Shown one piece after another: positions 47,601-60,400 of a stretch of 64,000 nt of DNA. The notes beneath the pieces were generated by a model. The model saw only the letters and a program-made list of their open reading frames with translations. It did not search any database and was not told the DNA's origin. This DNA comes from Montifringilla adamsi (lineage: Eukaryota; Chordata; Aves; Passeriformes; Passeridae). Position 1 is the stretch's first letter; the number at the start of each line of letters is the position of its first letter. The position numbers were made by a program, and so were the translations under genes. Location of the stretch: NCBI GenBank assembly GCA_017590115.1, contig JAGGNK010008559.1, positions 4,767,888 through 4,831,887 on the forward strand, read 5' to 3'.

Positions 47601-50600
47601 GCATAGGAAAGTTTTATAACTTCATTATTTCTATAAACACTATATATAAGTCTTATTTTCCTAAAATAACAGTAGAACAGTTTTCCTGTATGCAAAATAT
47701 TTGAGGATGTGATCAAATAATACTCTTTGGCCTTAATATCTGTTAATATTGTAGACTTCCTGGTGCAGAATAATTGAAGGTTAATAAAGTAACTGGCATA
47801 CACTTCAAAATCATATTCAACAGTACTACACAAGCCTCCAGAAATTAGTATTTTAATTAGTCACTTAGATGCATTTTTGTTCCTATATTTCATTCCATTT
47901 CTACCCTGATATGTCCTGTAAAATGGAAGTGTCTATTTTATGCCACCAATAACCATTAATTACAAATTAGGTCATCTTAGTGCTTTAGGCTTAGCAAGCA
48001 AGGGCTACAGGAGAAGACAATTTAATTCCATCTCACATTTTTTGAAACCTATATGAAGCTTATGCTCCTTAAAAGTTAACTCTGTTAGCATCATCTCCAT
48101 TTAATTCTTGCTGATCAATAATTTTTTTCATTAAGATCTTCCAATCAACATCAGCTTCTGAGTATAAAACCTAATTTGCAAAGTCTCTTAGGTTTTCAGT
48201 TCACCATTTAGATATCCTAATTATTACATAGATATTTATATCTGATGGGTTTTTCTCTTAAATTCAGCTCCTCTTAGAAGATGGGCACAGGGTTAATGGA
48301 AACAACCTTAAAAGACTAAAGTGCTTGGCTGCTTAAATTGTAGGTGGCAAAAAGTACTTTATCTTGTATTATATCATAATCTGCTGTGGGTATTTCTAAT
48401 GAGAATCCTTACCAACTTGTTCCAGTGCCGTTAGATGCATAGGAAAAAATCTGGAAGAAAATATGTGGACTTATTGCTGAGAAAATATGTAAATGACACT
48501 AAGGCTGATTGAACAGTTATTAATTATGAAGATATCTTATATATATATAGAAAGGTCTAATTTGCTTTTTAAGGTGTTCCTTTTGGAATTTTTTTTCATA
48601 TTTAGTTAAAGGAATTTCTACATAAGAGACATGGACTATTTGTTATGTAATTAAAAAGTCACAGGTTCAACAGAAGATTGAAGTACTGGACAAGTATTTA
48701 TCTACCAGTCTTTCAAAAACAGTGTTTAACTGATTTGCAATCTTTATCTGTACAAACGTGCATGTATTTTGTTTCCCTGATCATACATGGGAGAGAAATT
48801 CCTCAATGGAAGTTTTTACAAGCAGATTAGGACTGCACAAGTGGCTCTTGGTGTGACTGCAGAATCTATTTGCATGTTTAGGTTATGGGGTTACCTAACC
48901 TCACACTGCAACAGAATTTATTGAACTGACAGGATAATAAGGGGCTGCAGCATGCATCCAGTTAAGTGCCTTTAAACTGTTAAATTGAAGGTCTTCACTG
49001 GCTTTGATTATATACGTATACAGAGATACATAGATATAATATATAGTATTGTTGTGGTTTTTATATAGTCAATAAAGAATACACATAATGTATTGCTACA
49101 GTAATGATGATAATTCCAAAGTATGAAAACTCTACCAAATCAAAAGAAAATAAGGGTGGTTTTTTTTTTTTTCTTGGATCATTTGTATTCGAATTTAATT
49201 TTGAAGGTAGCATCTCCTCTTTCCTTTTGGAAAAAGTGCTTTAAATCCAAGGTCTGTTCCCAACTAGTGCTTCAATTACTAATGCTTTCTATACAAGAAG
49301 TAGAGAGGCATCACTTTTGTATAAAAAGGCATTGCTGTTCTAAACTCAGAGGTTAATTTGAGTACTGAAAATGTGTACACTACTTTGGCAGTTTAACAGG
49401 TACTTTGAGCCCTTGTAAATTGGTTTATACTAGCAAGGATAAAAATTACAAGGGTTACTAATCTTCATGCTGAAATCATTAAGCTAATTACCACCAACTG
49501 TTTTATTATCCAAGCATATTAAGGGAAATGTAGTTGCATCCTGGAGCAATGAGTAAAACCTGAGTAGGTATGTACCAGCCTGTGGTTTAAATGACGTGCT
49601 GAAAAATGCAGACTGAAGCTTGTGCATGTGCCTGACATAACTTTCCCACAAGTAAACTTAGAAAGTATATATAGCAAGTGGAATATTCTCTCTGCAAGCA
49701 GGTCCATTATTTCTCACGATATAACCACATCATAGCTCCTTTTCTGGTATTTTTTACTAATTATTGTGCTCCCTCTCATTTGGATTACATCTCTTCCTCG
49801 CATCAGATAAGGCTATTATGTGTTATTATTTTTTCAAGTCAAAACTCCACACTTGCAAAATCTATTTGTAACACTGTAATTTGAGTCTTCCAAAGGAAAT
49901 GAACAAATCTTGGATGATCCTCTTTTTTAATTAACGCTGCAAGTAGAGTTTTGATTTCCTTCCTTTTGTGTTTAACACTGAAAATATTTCCCATTCTCCC
50001 AAAAATAAAGTGCAAATGCCTCCATGATGTCTTCCTAGGCTGTTGTAAAATTCTGAAAATGTACAGAAATTATTCTGAAAGAATGTGTGTGTTGTGCTAC
50101 ACCTTACACCAAATATATGCCACTACCTTTCCCAGCACAATTTGGCAAAATAGGTTCTCAACCACATAAAAATAGTTTTTAGACTCTTTTCTTTTATAAT
50201 TAATAACACACACAAAAAAGTAACCTGAATTTCCCAAAACATATTTTAATTTTTTTTAAAGCAACAAGAAAGCCTTTAATGAATTAAGGTAGTAATTTGT
50301 TTCAGTAACGGCATAAAAGTTGTTAATAAGTAAAATTAATTTTCAGTTGTTGTATTATTTCAATATATTTATATTAAAGGCCAGGTGGTGATGGGGAGTT
50401 TGTCAGGTAGCTTTAGCAATAAAGGCCATGACAACCAGACTAGGCAAAGTGAACATCATGAGGAAATACATCAGAAAATGAGACTTAATATGTAACCTGT
50501 GTATATTTAAATATTTCCTTTTGGGTTTTGGGCCCTTGTAGTCAGGGCAAATACTATGCATACAGGGAGATTAGAGGAAGGAGTTAGAGGAGAGTGTGAA

Positions 50601-53600
50601 AAACAAATAATAACAAAGAAAACTTTAAACTGTTTAGAATAATTGGAAAAGGGATGCTTTTACTTTTCACGTTTCCTGCTTACAGAGAACTGCTTCCCAA
50701 AGCAGAAGGAGGTATGGCACAGAGGAGCAGCAGACTTGTTTTAACAGCCCAGCATCTCTCTTTTCAGCCCCATATCTCAGATGCTCTTAGCTCCCCACAG
50801 GTGAATCACAAAAATGAAATAATCGGTGGGAAAACAATGAACTAAATCAATACAAATAAAAGATATAATTCCAGGAAGTTTTTGTTGGTTTGGGTGGGTC
50901 AAATTTGTACACAAGACTCAAATTTCTTCTTTTCGTAGCATGCCCTCAGGTGGCTACCATAGTGATTTCTTCCCAGGGTGTCATACTGTTGCTTTACAAC
51001 ATCTGGAAAAAGAAGGCAGACAACAATATATTATTCTTATAATGTAGATGTTTTCAACATTACTGTATCATAACCAGACTTTTATATTGTTTCTTCTCCT
51101 TTCCCTCATACATTTCCTCTGTATGTCAGAAGAAATCCTTTTTATGGGAAGCCCCACAATCACATTAAAGGCTCTCTCAGCCCATGAAGCTGTCAAACCC
51201 AGGACAATTATGCCAAAAAATCTTCTGTACACACTGACATACCCTTAACTGGTGTAAATTGACTTAGCCTCATTGACTTTAATGGCACTATATTTGCAAA
51301 ACATTTATGTCAACTCTGAATCTGAGCCACTGTATTAAATCCATTACAATGTGAGATAACTACCCAGGGACTATATTTACACTTTAGATGTTCCTGTGTA
51401 AATACATAGGGAAAACATTTCCAGGAAGCTCTGCATTTAACCATTAAACGACATCCGATTACTCTGTATTTCATTAAAATTACCTTCTCAAAGAATTAAT
51501 GAGAGGAAAATAAACAACCCTTAGAGCTTCTATTTGTGATGGGTCTGCCACAGATTCACAGAGGATCCCTTGAGTTCCTGCCTCATTGAAATTTTTTTTT
51601 TTTTTTTTGTCTTAGTGTACAAAGTTCAAGCTTTCAGTCTCACAAAGGAAAAAAACAAACCAAATAACATGATGGTCTTACAACTGTATAATATTATGGA
51701 GCTCAAACACATAGTAAAAACAATGATTCCCTGGAGTTTTGCAGAGAAACAGGGAAAACAAAGGTTAGTTTGTTCGCATGTGACACCTTTCTTGTTTTTG
51801 TTTCAGCTGTTTCATTGTAAGGATCTGTACAAGCCTAGTGCATTAGTCTGATGTTGGGAAAGAACATGTAGTTACAGAAATGTCTGACAGATGGGAAGTG
51901 CCTGGGGGATCTGAGGTCAGAGGATAACTGATTTCTCATACGTTATCTAGTAAAGTAAATAAATAACTGACATTTTAGTCTCTGAAAAATCAGTGAAAAA
52001 CCCGCAACTTGACTGTTTTGGACAATATGTGGATTCCTGAACACAACTGCTCAGAGATGGTATTAAGTGATGTTTCTGTTAGGAAATAAAATATTGAATG
52101 CTGCCAAATTTTAACTATTGCATACAAGTTGGAAACTATGAAAAATACAAGCAGTATAGATTTTTACACACTAAATAATACATTAAATTTCTGAAAAAAA
52201 GAATGGTTCTTTTGAATTACATGACAATGTGGAAATACAACAATTTGGAAGTTTCTTATTTCCTACAGAATGCATGTGAAACTTAGGTAAAAATGTTTCA
52301 CAAGGAATCACTCTTTTAAAATGGATAACAAAAGAAAATGTATGCTGGCTAGATGACTGTTTTTACTCTTAAAAACAATTAAAATCCGTACTGCAAGTCA
52401 TACCAAACATCTCAAGGACTGGGCTATGACTTGAAGTTTACAAGAGCAATTCACAATCATAGGTGAAGAATAAACTCTTGACAGAATGTACTTGAATCAA
52501 ATTGAAAACTCTTTCTGTGCCTTCCTATCAGTTCTCTTTGGATTTTCCTCTCCCATGACCCTCTAGGAACATAGGTGACAAGACCTGTGTGTTCAAGCAT
52601 AACATCTGTGAGTAGAGGAGAAGAGAAAGGAGTGGGTTTCTTACCATTCCTTGAACAGTGCTTTGTCAGCCTTGTCAAAGGGCATTAAAGTATGGGATGT
52701 AGTACCCATTTGGTAGCAAAATAATAAAAATCCGAGTTTGCTGCACATGAAAGAGTAGCTGCTGCCCGCTCTCTAGTTGTAGGCTCAGCCTTTCCTTCAA
52801 AAGCTTCCTGCTAGATCTTTCTTTAGTCATGCTTACATCATTTATTAAATGAGGGCTTGGTGATGCATGGTAAAGCTCTAATATGTTGTTATGGGTTTTA
52901 CCTTTTCCCCCTGAAGATCTGACAGCCATGATCTGTAGGTTTGAGGGAATAACTGTTTTTAAGTTAGAATCCCAGCTGGATTTGCATGTGTGGAAAGGAC
53001 ATTACCTTCACACCAACCTGTGAGTTTATACTGATGGTTTATCTTACACTGAGACCTTGGTACTGCTGAATTTGTTACTGAGTGTTCTCACAACACCATG
53101 AACTAACCAATGTTTGCTTGCTGTAGACCAGAGTCAGAAATCTGAGGCTGCTTTTTCCTCACATCTTCTAGGAAGTCACTGTGCTGAGACCATGCAACAG
53201 CCTGTGTACAATTCAGAGATTAAAGATAATCCTCTGCTTTCCACTGCTGTCCAAAAATACTTTGCCCTGGAAACTCCTGCTGGAGTGACTCATCTGTATC
53301 AGAGGATACAAGAGTGGTTCTGTCGTGATGCCTGGGGGTTTTTTCCTTAAGTGTGTCATATGATTTTTGTCCTTGAAATTTGTGGAAAGAAAAGATTTCT
53401 GACCCAGTTCACATCATGCCAATGTCTAAGCATCCCATTGTCTGTGACTCAGAAGCTGACTTTTTACTGAAGACAAGCTACTAGTAACTCCAGGTTATCA
53501 TTATTTATGTATTCTGGTGGCTTATGTGATAACCGTGTGAGTTAAAGTTCAAGTATGTTGTCAACAAGTTTCTTTATATAAATAGAATACAGGCTAAATA

Positions 53601-55335
53601 ACTAGGTAGTGGCATACAAGAATTTATGAAGAGGTTATTCTGCTCCATTTCAAAGTGTGAGGCTTTCCCACACAGCACTTACCACAGACAACTTTAAGGA
53701 AAAAGAATAAAATTGTCATATTCTACTCCAGTATAATTCCACCTGTCCATTTCAAAGGAAATATAGGCTTTATGCATGCTGTCAAAAGATTTGTAGCCTG
53801 AAAACCTTCAGGCTATATATTGAGCTGAAAAACTTTTAAGATACTTTCAACTGCATATGTAATTATTACTGTACAGATATAATTCTAGAAAATACAGTGA
53901 AAAAATCATACTAATTCCAGATGCAAAAACTAATCAAGTGAGAGAGTAGTTCTATCAATGTCAGTGTGACCTTTTGTGTAAAAATGTAAAACTGGGTCTT
54001 CAGTCTTTCTTGCTCTTTTTCAGAAGTACATTTGACAAGTTATTGGTGAACATTCTGTAAAAAGAAAATGTAATTCAGGGCTAAAATTCAGTATGAATAG
54101 TATTTCAAGGTGTCTTGCAGCTATTTCAACAGGTGGCTGTGACAACATTGTTAACATGTAGATTGTAAAATTAAAAATGGGGAGGGGAAAAAAGAAGGAA
54201 TTTTAACTTTTGACAATTTTTGGTTCATACTGTAAGTTACCAAAATATGAGAGCTTTACACAGCCTGTTTCACAAAATGAGCAATTTTAAAATAATTCTG
54301 GAAAATAAGCACATATACTTACAGGTTGAGTTAAACATAAAGGTTGATCTCTCATCAGCAAAGAAATACTTCAGCTTTGTTAAAGTTATCACAATGAGAA
54401 AATGCAACTTTATTAATATTATCTTTTAAAATCCATTGATTTGGCTGAGGTTGCTTAAATGATGAAATGATATCTGGCATTTTAAGCTGTTTGTTTAATC
54501 CAGACATTATAATATACCTTTAATTGTCAAGAATAACAGAGAAGAGCAAAGGTTGCAGATAATCTAGTTTATTCTGAGCAAAATCTAGCCTAAAGGTGGG
54601 CTTGTCTTTCAAAGAGGGGGAAGAAACAACAATTAAATGATGCTTTCAATTTACTAGGCTGATTAGAAGTAATTCAAGTACTTCAAGTGATGTAAAGCTT
54701 TAAATCTATTGATTAAATTTGCATCTCTTAATTTTGAAATGATCATTTATGTGGAGTGTAGCCTAAACTGCAGAATCTTTTACAACTTAAGTATTGATTT
54801 TAGTATGTCAAACGTACTAATTAAAATGGATGTTATGTAGATTGCATTTTTAATATTAATATTTGCCTGCATTTTAACCACTGACATCAAAGATATTTTG
54901 CAGAATTTTATGGGTCATCACAAGTTACTCCACTGGACAAAGAAATAAAACCAAGCAGAAGTAGCTGCTTTCAGTACAGAAAAACTTGAAGACTGTGGCA
55001 CATAAGAGAAATGCAGAAACACCCCAGTTTTGGTTGAATGCAATGGTTCTGGCACTGCATGGTATTGACTGCATCCAATATTTAGTTCATACCATAGTAG
55101 AGACCCATGAATAAATGGGTTGAATAAACTGACTGCATTATGTCCCTCACAGTTGCAATCTGACAGGGCTGGGCTATATGTTTAACAGTTTTTGGACTGG
55201 TTCTTGCTCAGTTTAGAGATTCTTCCTGAAAATTTTGGATATTTTCGTCAGAGAGATACATTCTACATCAATTTATCTTGGTGATTTAGACCAGTTTTCC
55301 TCAGGACAAAGCACAGTAAAATTTGAGTTGCATTT
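44641..55335. other. Long AT-rich non-coding stretch, no gene seen
   Basis: About 10.7 kb without a recognisable repeat family, RNA gene or exon. Small A/T runs occur, for example poly(T) at 49159-49171 and 51593-51609. A 78-codon plus frame at 53114-53350, preceded by an acceptor-like TTTGCTTGCTGTAG (53112-53125), has protein-like amino-acid composition but no known domain. This looks like gene-desert or large-intron sequence. Confidence 0.5.
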
Positions 55336-55722
55336 TATGTTGGTGTTCGAGGGTGCCAGGACAAGTGAAGAGAGGAGAATCTTGACTCCATGTTTCAGAA
55401 GGCTGATTTATTATATTATGATATATATTATATTAAAATGCTATCTTAAAACATTACTAAAAAGAATAAAAAGAAAGGATCCATCAGAAGGCGAGAAAGG
55501 ACAGGAGAGGAATGATAACAAAAGCTCATGGCTCTCAGAGCCTCGACACTGGTGGCTGTGATTTGTCATCAAGTGAAAACAAGCCACATGGACCAATGGA
55601 AACTGCACCTGTTGCATTCCACAGCAGCAGATAGTTATTGTTTACATTTCTTTCCTGAGGCTCCTCAGCTTCTCAGGAGAAAATTCTAGCAAAAGAATTA
55701 TTCAGAAAATATCACTGCTACA
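55336..55722 (-). repeat. ERVK-like solo LTR (387 bp) with 6-bp target duplication
   Basis: A minus-strand LTR. Its 5' end (plus coordinate 55722) reads TGTAGCAG. Its 3' end (55336) reads AACATA, a one-base change from the usual terminal CA. It is flanked by a perfect 6-bp direct repeat, GCATTT at 55330-55335 and 55723-55728, the duplication length produced by class II (ERVK/beta-like) integrases. It carries an AATAAA signal after a long AT-rich stretch, plus internal segments I know from passerine ERVK LTRs (minus-strand TCTCCTGAGAAGCTGAGGAG). No internal genes, so a solo LTR. The 108-codon plus frame at 55235-55561 is antisense LTR sequence. Confidence 0.85.
55407..55412 (-). terminator. 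LTR polyadenylation signal AATAAA
   Basis: Minus-strand AATAAA, 71 bases from the LTR 3' end, immediately after an AT-rich region that could also hold a TATA-like promoter. Confidence 0.5.
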
Positions 55723-58700
55723 GCATTTGACCTTCTTCAGAGACCTCACACGTTATGTGATTTGCCTATTGAAGTTCAATTTCACCTCTCCTTGGAACCA
55801 TAGACTTGAAGTCTATACTTTTTTTTTTTCAGCTGACAGAACACATTTCAAATTATTTAATATTGATTAAAATGTTGTTATCTTCATGTGAAGGAGTAAG
55901 ACAGCGCAATTATATCAGTTTTATAGGCAATCAAATATAGGTAGCTGCCATTTGAACCCAGGGCTCTTCCAAGAGTGAGTCCAGTCTGTGGAGTAAAAGA
56001 GGCTCTCAAAGGAGCTTCTAAGTGTGTACAGTAAGTTCGTCAAATATAACTTCTTTTTCTAGTCCTTTATCTTTAATATAGACCCAGAAACAATAGACAC
56101 TTGAACTCTATTATATGTATGTAGCATGTTCCCTATAGACAAAGACAGTTTAAATTAATAAAATATAAATGAAAGCTATATTGCATGAAATATTAAGAAA
56201 CCTGTTGCTCACCATTGCACAAGAACATAGGAATAGGATCTATAAAAAGGCATAGATAATTTAAGGAAAATTAGAATGAACATTGGCAGTGTTCATACTT
56301 TGCTAATACCATCTGAAGAATCTTATTGTTATTGAAAGATTTCTATAGGGGACAGAGAATAAAGGGACACTGTATTAGTGAACAAGGAATAATGTTTAAG
56401 GAAAGACATAGAAATTCATGGAGAGAACAGGTAAATAGTAGAATTTACTGGAAAATTAAATATGTTCTTTGCCTCTGAGCTGTTTGGTGGCAGTGATTTA
56501 GATGTCCTAATTTAGTGTAAGATAAAATAAGGTTACTGTAAGGGGCATTCAGCCAAGTAGTTTGATTGTACATGCCTAGACTGCACACTTCAATACTTGG
56601 CAGACGGAATTATCTCCTGTAATCCAAACTAATTGAGCAGAGATCCAAGATCACCACTATTGGGAAAGCTCTGAAATACGGAAAAGAGAGAAAGCCAAGC
56701 TTCTGCTGCCAATTAGCAAAGGCCTTGGGCTACACTTCCCTGAGGGATGGATGGGCAGGTCCTGGGTGTGTCTGTGCACGCTCAGCATCCTTGTGCTGTC
56801 CTTTTCAGGGAGATCTTCCAGTGATGTCAGCAATGGGAAGACATGGAAAAGGAAAATTGCTCTTGAAAAGGTCTGGTATTGTTCTATGGGATTTCAGAAT
56901 ACACAGGGTGAGTTAGCCAAGGTTCTTCCAGGGGTGTTGACATGTGACTTTGCCTTGGATCCAGTGGGTCAGATGGAGGCTGGGCTATGCCTTTTTCTCT
57001 TTGTAAACTTGGACTCTGTAAAATTATACAAGCAAATGGTGAGCATGGACATGTGACTCTAAAGCCCTGCTTCTATCATTGTACATCCTTAAACTGAATT
57101 GCTGTGGCCTCAGGTGGATCTCACTATGTTTTTATGTTCTGTTTAAATGTGTTTTATATTAAAAAAAAATGGAAATGTAAGGTTTGTTTTTTTTTTTTTT
57201 GCTAGCAGAAAGCACAAACTGGAGATTTGTACCTAAAGACGACTCCAACTTCTTTAATATTTAGCATGAAATTATTCTTCTTTAATGAAAGGGTTTGGTT
57301 GAAAGCTTTGAGTGCATATAAGTGATACATTTCTCCCAATCATAACATTCTTTATTTTCAATATGTAATACGCATATTTCATTTTTAAAAAGACATAAAA
57401 ATGCTCAAAATCCTTGATTACTCAGGAATTATGTGCAATGAATTTATGAGATAATGTTTTCAGGCTTGTCAATAAAGCCTAAACCCCTGCTGTGATGAAG
57501 CTTATGTCATGCGCTGCACACACATTTCTGGCACAATAATATGACCTGGTTTTACCTTCCTGTATTTAACTCTTATCAAATGGGTCGTTTATCCTATACT
57601 AAAAGCACTGAAGGAACAAAAAGCAGCAACTGATAATCTCATAACAAAATAGAGCTGCAGGTATTATTTAGATTGCTATTTAGAGCAAATAACAATCTGT
57701 AAGTAATAGAAAAGTCACATAGAGCACTGCTGACTTGGGAGTAGCCTTTGGTTAAATGGATGCTCTTTCAGTTATGTGATTAGAGGAAAACATTTAAAAG
57801 TGCTAACAACTATATTTCAGTTCTTGTTCAGTACCTTTCAAACACTTTTTCTAATTTCTGGTAGAAAACAAAAACCCAGTGAATGTCTGCTGAACAGAGA
57901 ATTTAAGCAGCTGAACATGTTCCCCAAAATTGAATTACAGATGATTAGCAGATAGAACTTGGCAATAGAATCGCTCATGTGAAGGGTGAAATGTTTTCCA
58001 AAAAGGCAATATATTTGGGACAGGGAAGGGATTTAGCAGACACAGTAAGGATTATTTCATTTAAACCCCACCATATATTTGCACATTATGTGTGATGTTC
58101 AGCTGGTATATCTAATTTGTGACCAACATTTCAGCTACTGTATGGAAATGGCTTTGGCAGTTGCAGCTCTCTCCAGTCTTACGACCTCACCAGACATCAG
58201 GGATTCAGAGATCTCTCAGGGTTTGTATACTGATAATTTTGCAGGGGAAGTAAAGCAGTAAAAGAAACAAGTTTCAAATTACGTTAAAATACACCCAAAG
58301 TAGTGTCTTATATCAGCATTTTTTTATATCCAATCCCTATTTGAAAATTGCAATAGATATGCCTGATATACTAGAGACTGAAAAGTGATTGTAGATGCAG
58401 TTTTGGCTCTCCCTTTATGTAGGACTCTCATTTTGATAAGAAGAGGTCTTAGCCCTTTAACTTTCTGTATCTCTTACTACTGTATCTTATTTATAGTCTC
58501 TCTTTAGAATCTATGTTTGCAGTTTCTTCTCTGTTTTTTTTTTTCTTCAGTCACACACAAATATTTGTTACCTCAATGAAGGCAAGGCTTCGATAATTCT
58601 GTCTGATAAAGATTTCCTCTTCTCATTATGCTGCTTCTAAATTCTAACAAACAAGAAATACTGTTATTTAGCTGGTTACCAGGCCCAAATATGTTTCAGT

Positions 58701-59589
58701 GCTTAAGCGAACACAGCTGGGAGCATGAAAACTGTAATGGAAAAAGAAAACTCCAATATAAATGAAGCTGTGTTTCTTGCACTCACCTTAAATCGCTACA
58801 TATGAGCTAGTTACACTTACATAATCACATTTTTTACACAGCCATTTGGCACACTTTAAGTCATGACAAGCTTTTATAAATTTTCCATTGTTTTAACAGT
58901 TTTCAGTGCGGACACCAAGTAAATGATCTAATTTCTTAGAGTAGTGGCTTATATAGAATTTAGATTTAAGCTCAGGCTGTCTAAATACCTGCAGCAAAAT
59001 CTTGTTGCTCTAACTTCAAAAAATTTTGTGCTGCAGAGTTTCGTGGAAAGGGTGGATATAGTAAAAGGATTTAAGAAAATGCACAATATGCTTTGAAATG
59101 CTTGATATAATTGCTGAGCATTTGCTGATTTTTCTTCAGGATTTCTGCACGAATTCTGCAATGGGGACTTGAGGCGGATCCACATTAAAAACTCACTATG
59201 AATAACAGAGTTGGAAATCTACCTGAAACAGGAATTGTTCTGTAAACTAAACTAAGGCTACTCCCCTTCTCATCCCACCAAGAAAAGATAAGTGTGAATT
59301 CAGTTTTCTTCTTTTGAAAATAGAGACATTAAAGTGTGGCAGGAACACTGTCGGAAGGAGGCATTGTAGTATGCAAGTAAAATAAGAGTAATTGAATGTA
59401 CCTTGAGAAAAAAACCCCAAAAATGTAGAGAATGATGAGTTGGAGGTTTTGTATAAAGCAATACACACAAACTAGGTGGGAAGCAGCAGGTGCTTAGAAA
59501 TAATTGATATTACACAGTAGACAGTGGAAAAGCACACGTGCATATAATTTTTGTTTTCCTTTCAAAGCTTCTTTTTTATTCTTCCCCTG
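55723..59589. other. Non-coding sequence, no gene seen
   Basis: Unique-looking DNA. A stop-poor patch at 56725-57056 gives two overlapping plus frames (63 and 101 codons) with no recognisable product. Poly(T) lies at 57187-57200. Confidence 0.5.
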
Positions 59590-59790
59590 TTTTATATTAA
59601 AACGTGAAGCATGTTAATACTCCAAATAAGAAAATGTTGCAGAGTAATGTTGATTCAGTAACACTTTATATGCTCATTAGCTGAGTACATTATAATTGAA
59701 CTCTCTTACGTGTGACAGCCACAGGAATGAAGAATGAATACATTATGATAAATGCTGATGTGATGAATACCAGATTAATTGACAGTGAGT
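59590..59790. other. Candidate conserved non-coding element
   Basis: A repeat-free block with several homeodomain-like and octamer-like cores (TGCTCATTAGCTGAG near 59670, AGATTAATTGACAG near 59771). Suggestive texture only. Confidence 0.2.
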
Positions 59791-60179
59791 GAACATTTCC
59801 CATTTTCCTATTGATTTCATGGCATTCAAAGTTTAGACTTTTTAAAAATAGGGTTTGGAGCAGTGACACGAGAGGCTTACTGTATTATGATATAGAATAT
59901 GATCAGCTGGTGCTAAGTTATTCTCTGAGTCTTCATGAAAATGTTGTTGGCATTTTAAAACAAGGAGCAGGTAAAGAAACTATTTTCCTAGAAACTGAAA
60001 ACAGATGAAGGATTATTCACTCGCATCCCTTGCAAGATTTTCTGGACAGAGGTCCATGGACACTAACCAGCCATCACAAGGGAAAATGGGGATAACTGCT
60101 AAAGCCAAAAGTCATTTTTCATTTTGCAAACCATGGCTCTGGAATGATGGGAAAAGAGAAGTGAAAAGTTTTATTGTTG
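59791..60179. other. Non-coding sequence, no gene seen
   Basis: Two successive plus frames of 65 and 66 codons (59811-60008 and 60005-60205) overlap by four bases. Neither resembles a known protein. Confidence 0.4.
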
Positions 60180-60400
60180 CCATGCTTGGATTAAATGCTG
60201 CTTGAATAAACAAACAAAATGTTCACACCTTAAACACAAGCTTTGTTCTTTATTCAAGTAAGCAATGCTTCCACCAGGTTTCTTAGCCTTCAGGTAGTAT
60301 TTATTTGCAGGGAGCAGTTGTCATGAATGCCGCCTTGCATGCGACAGAAATAAATGGACCTACTCTGGGGAGTGTTTACCAATGACTGAAGAGTTCAGCA
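60180..60400. other. Candidate conserved non-coding element
   Basis: Contains an AATAAACAAACAAAATG forkhead-type stretch (60205-60221) and a CpG-bearing GAATGCCGCCTTGCATGCGAC segment near 60325-60345. That is unusual in this CpG-poor window. No repeat similarity recognised. Confidence 0.22.

Noticed and set aside
55235..55561. 108-codon plus-strand frame
   Set aside because: Most of it is the antisense of the ERVK-like LTR at 55336-55722.
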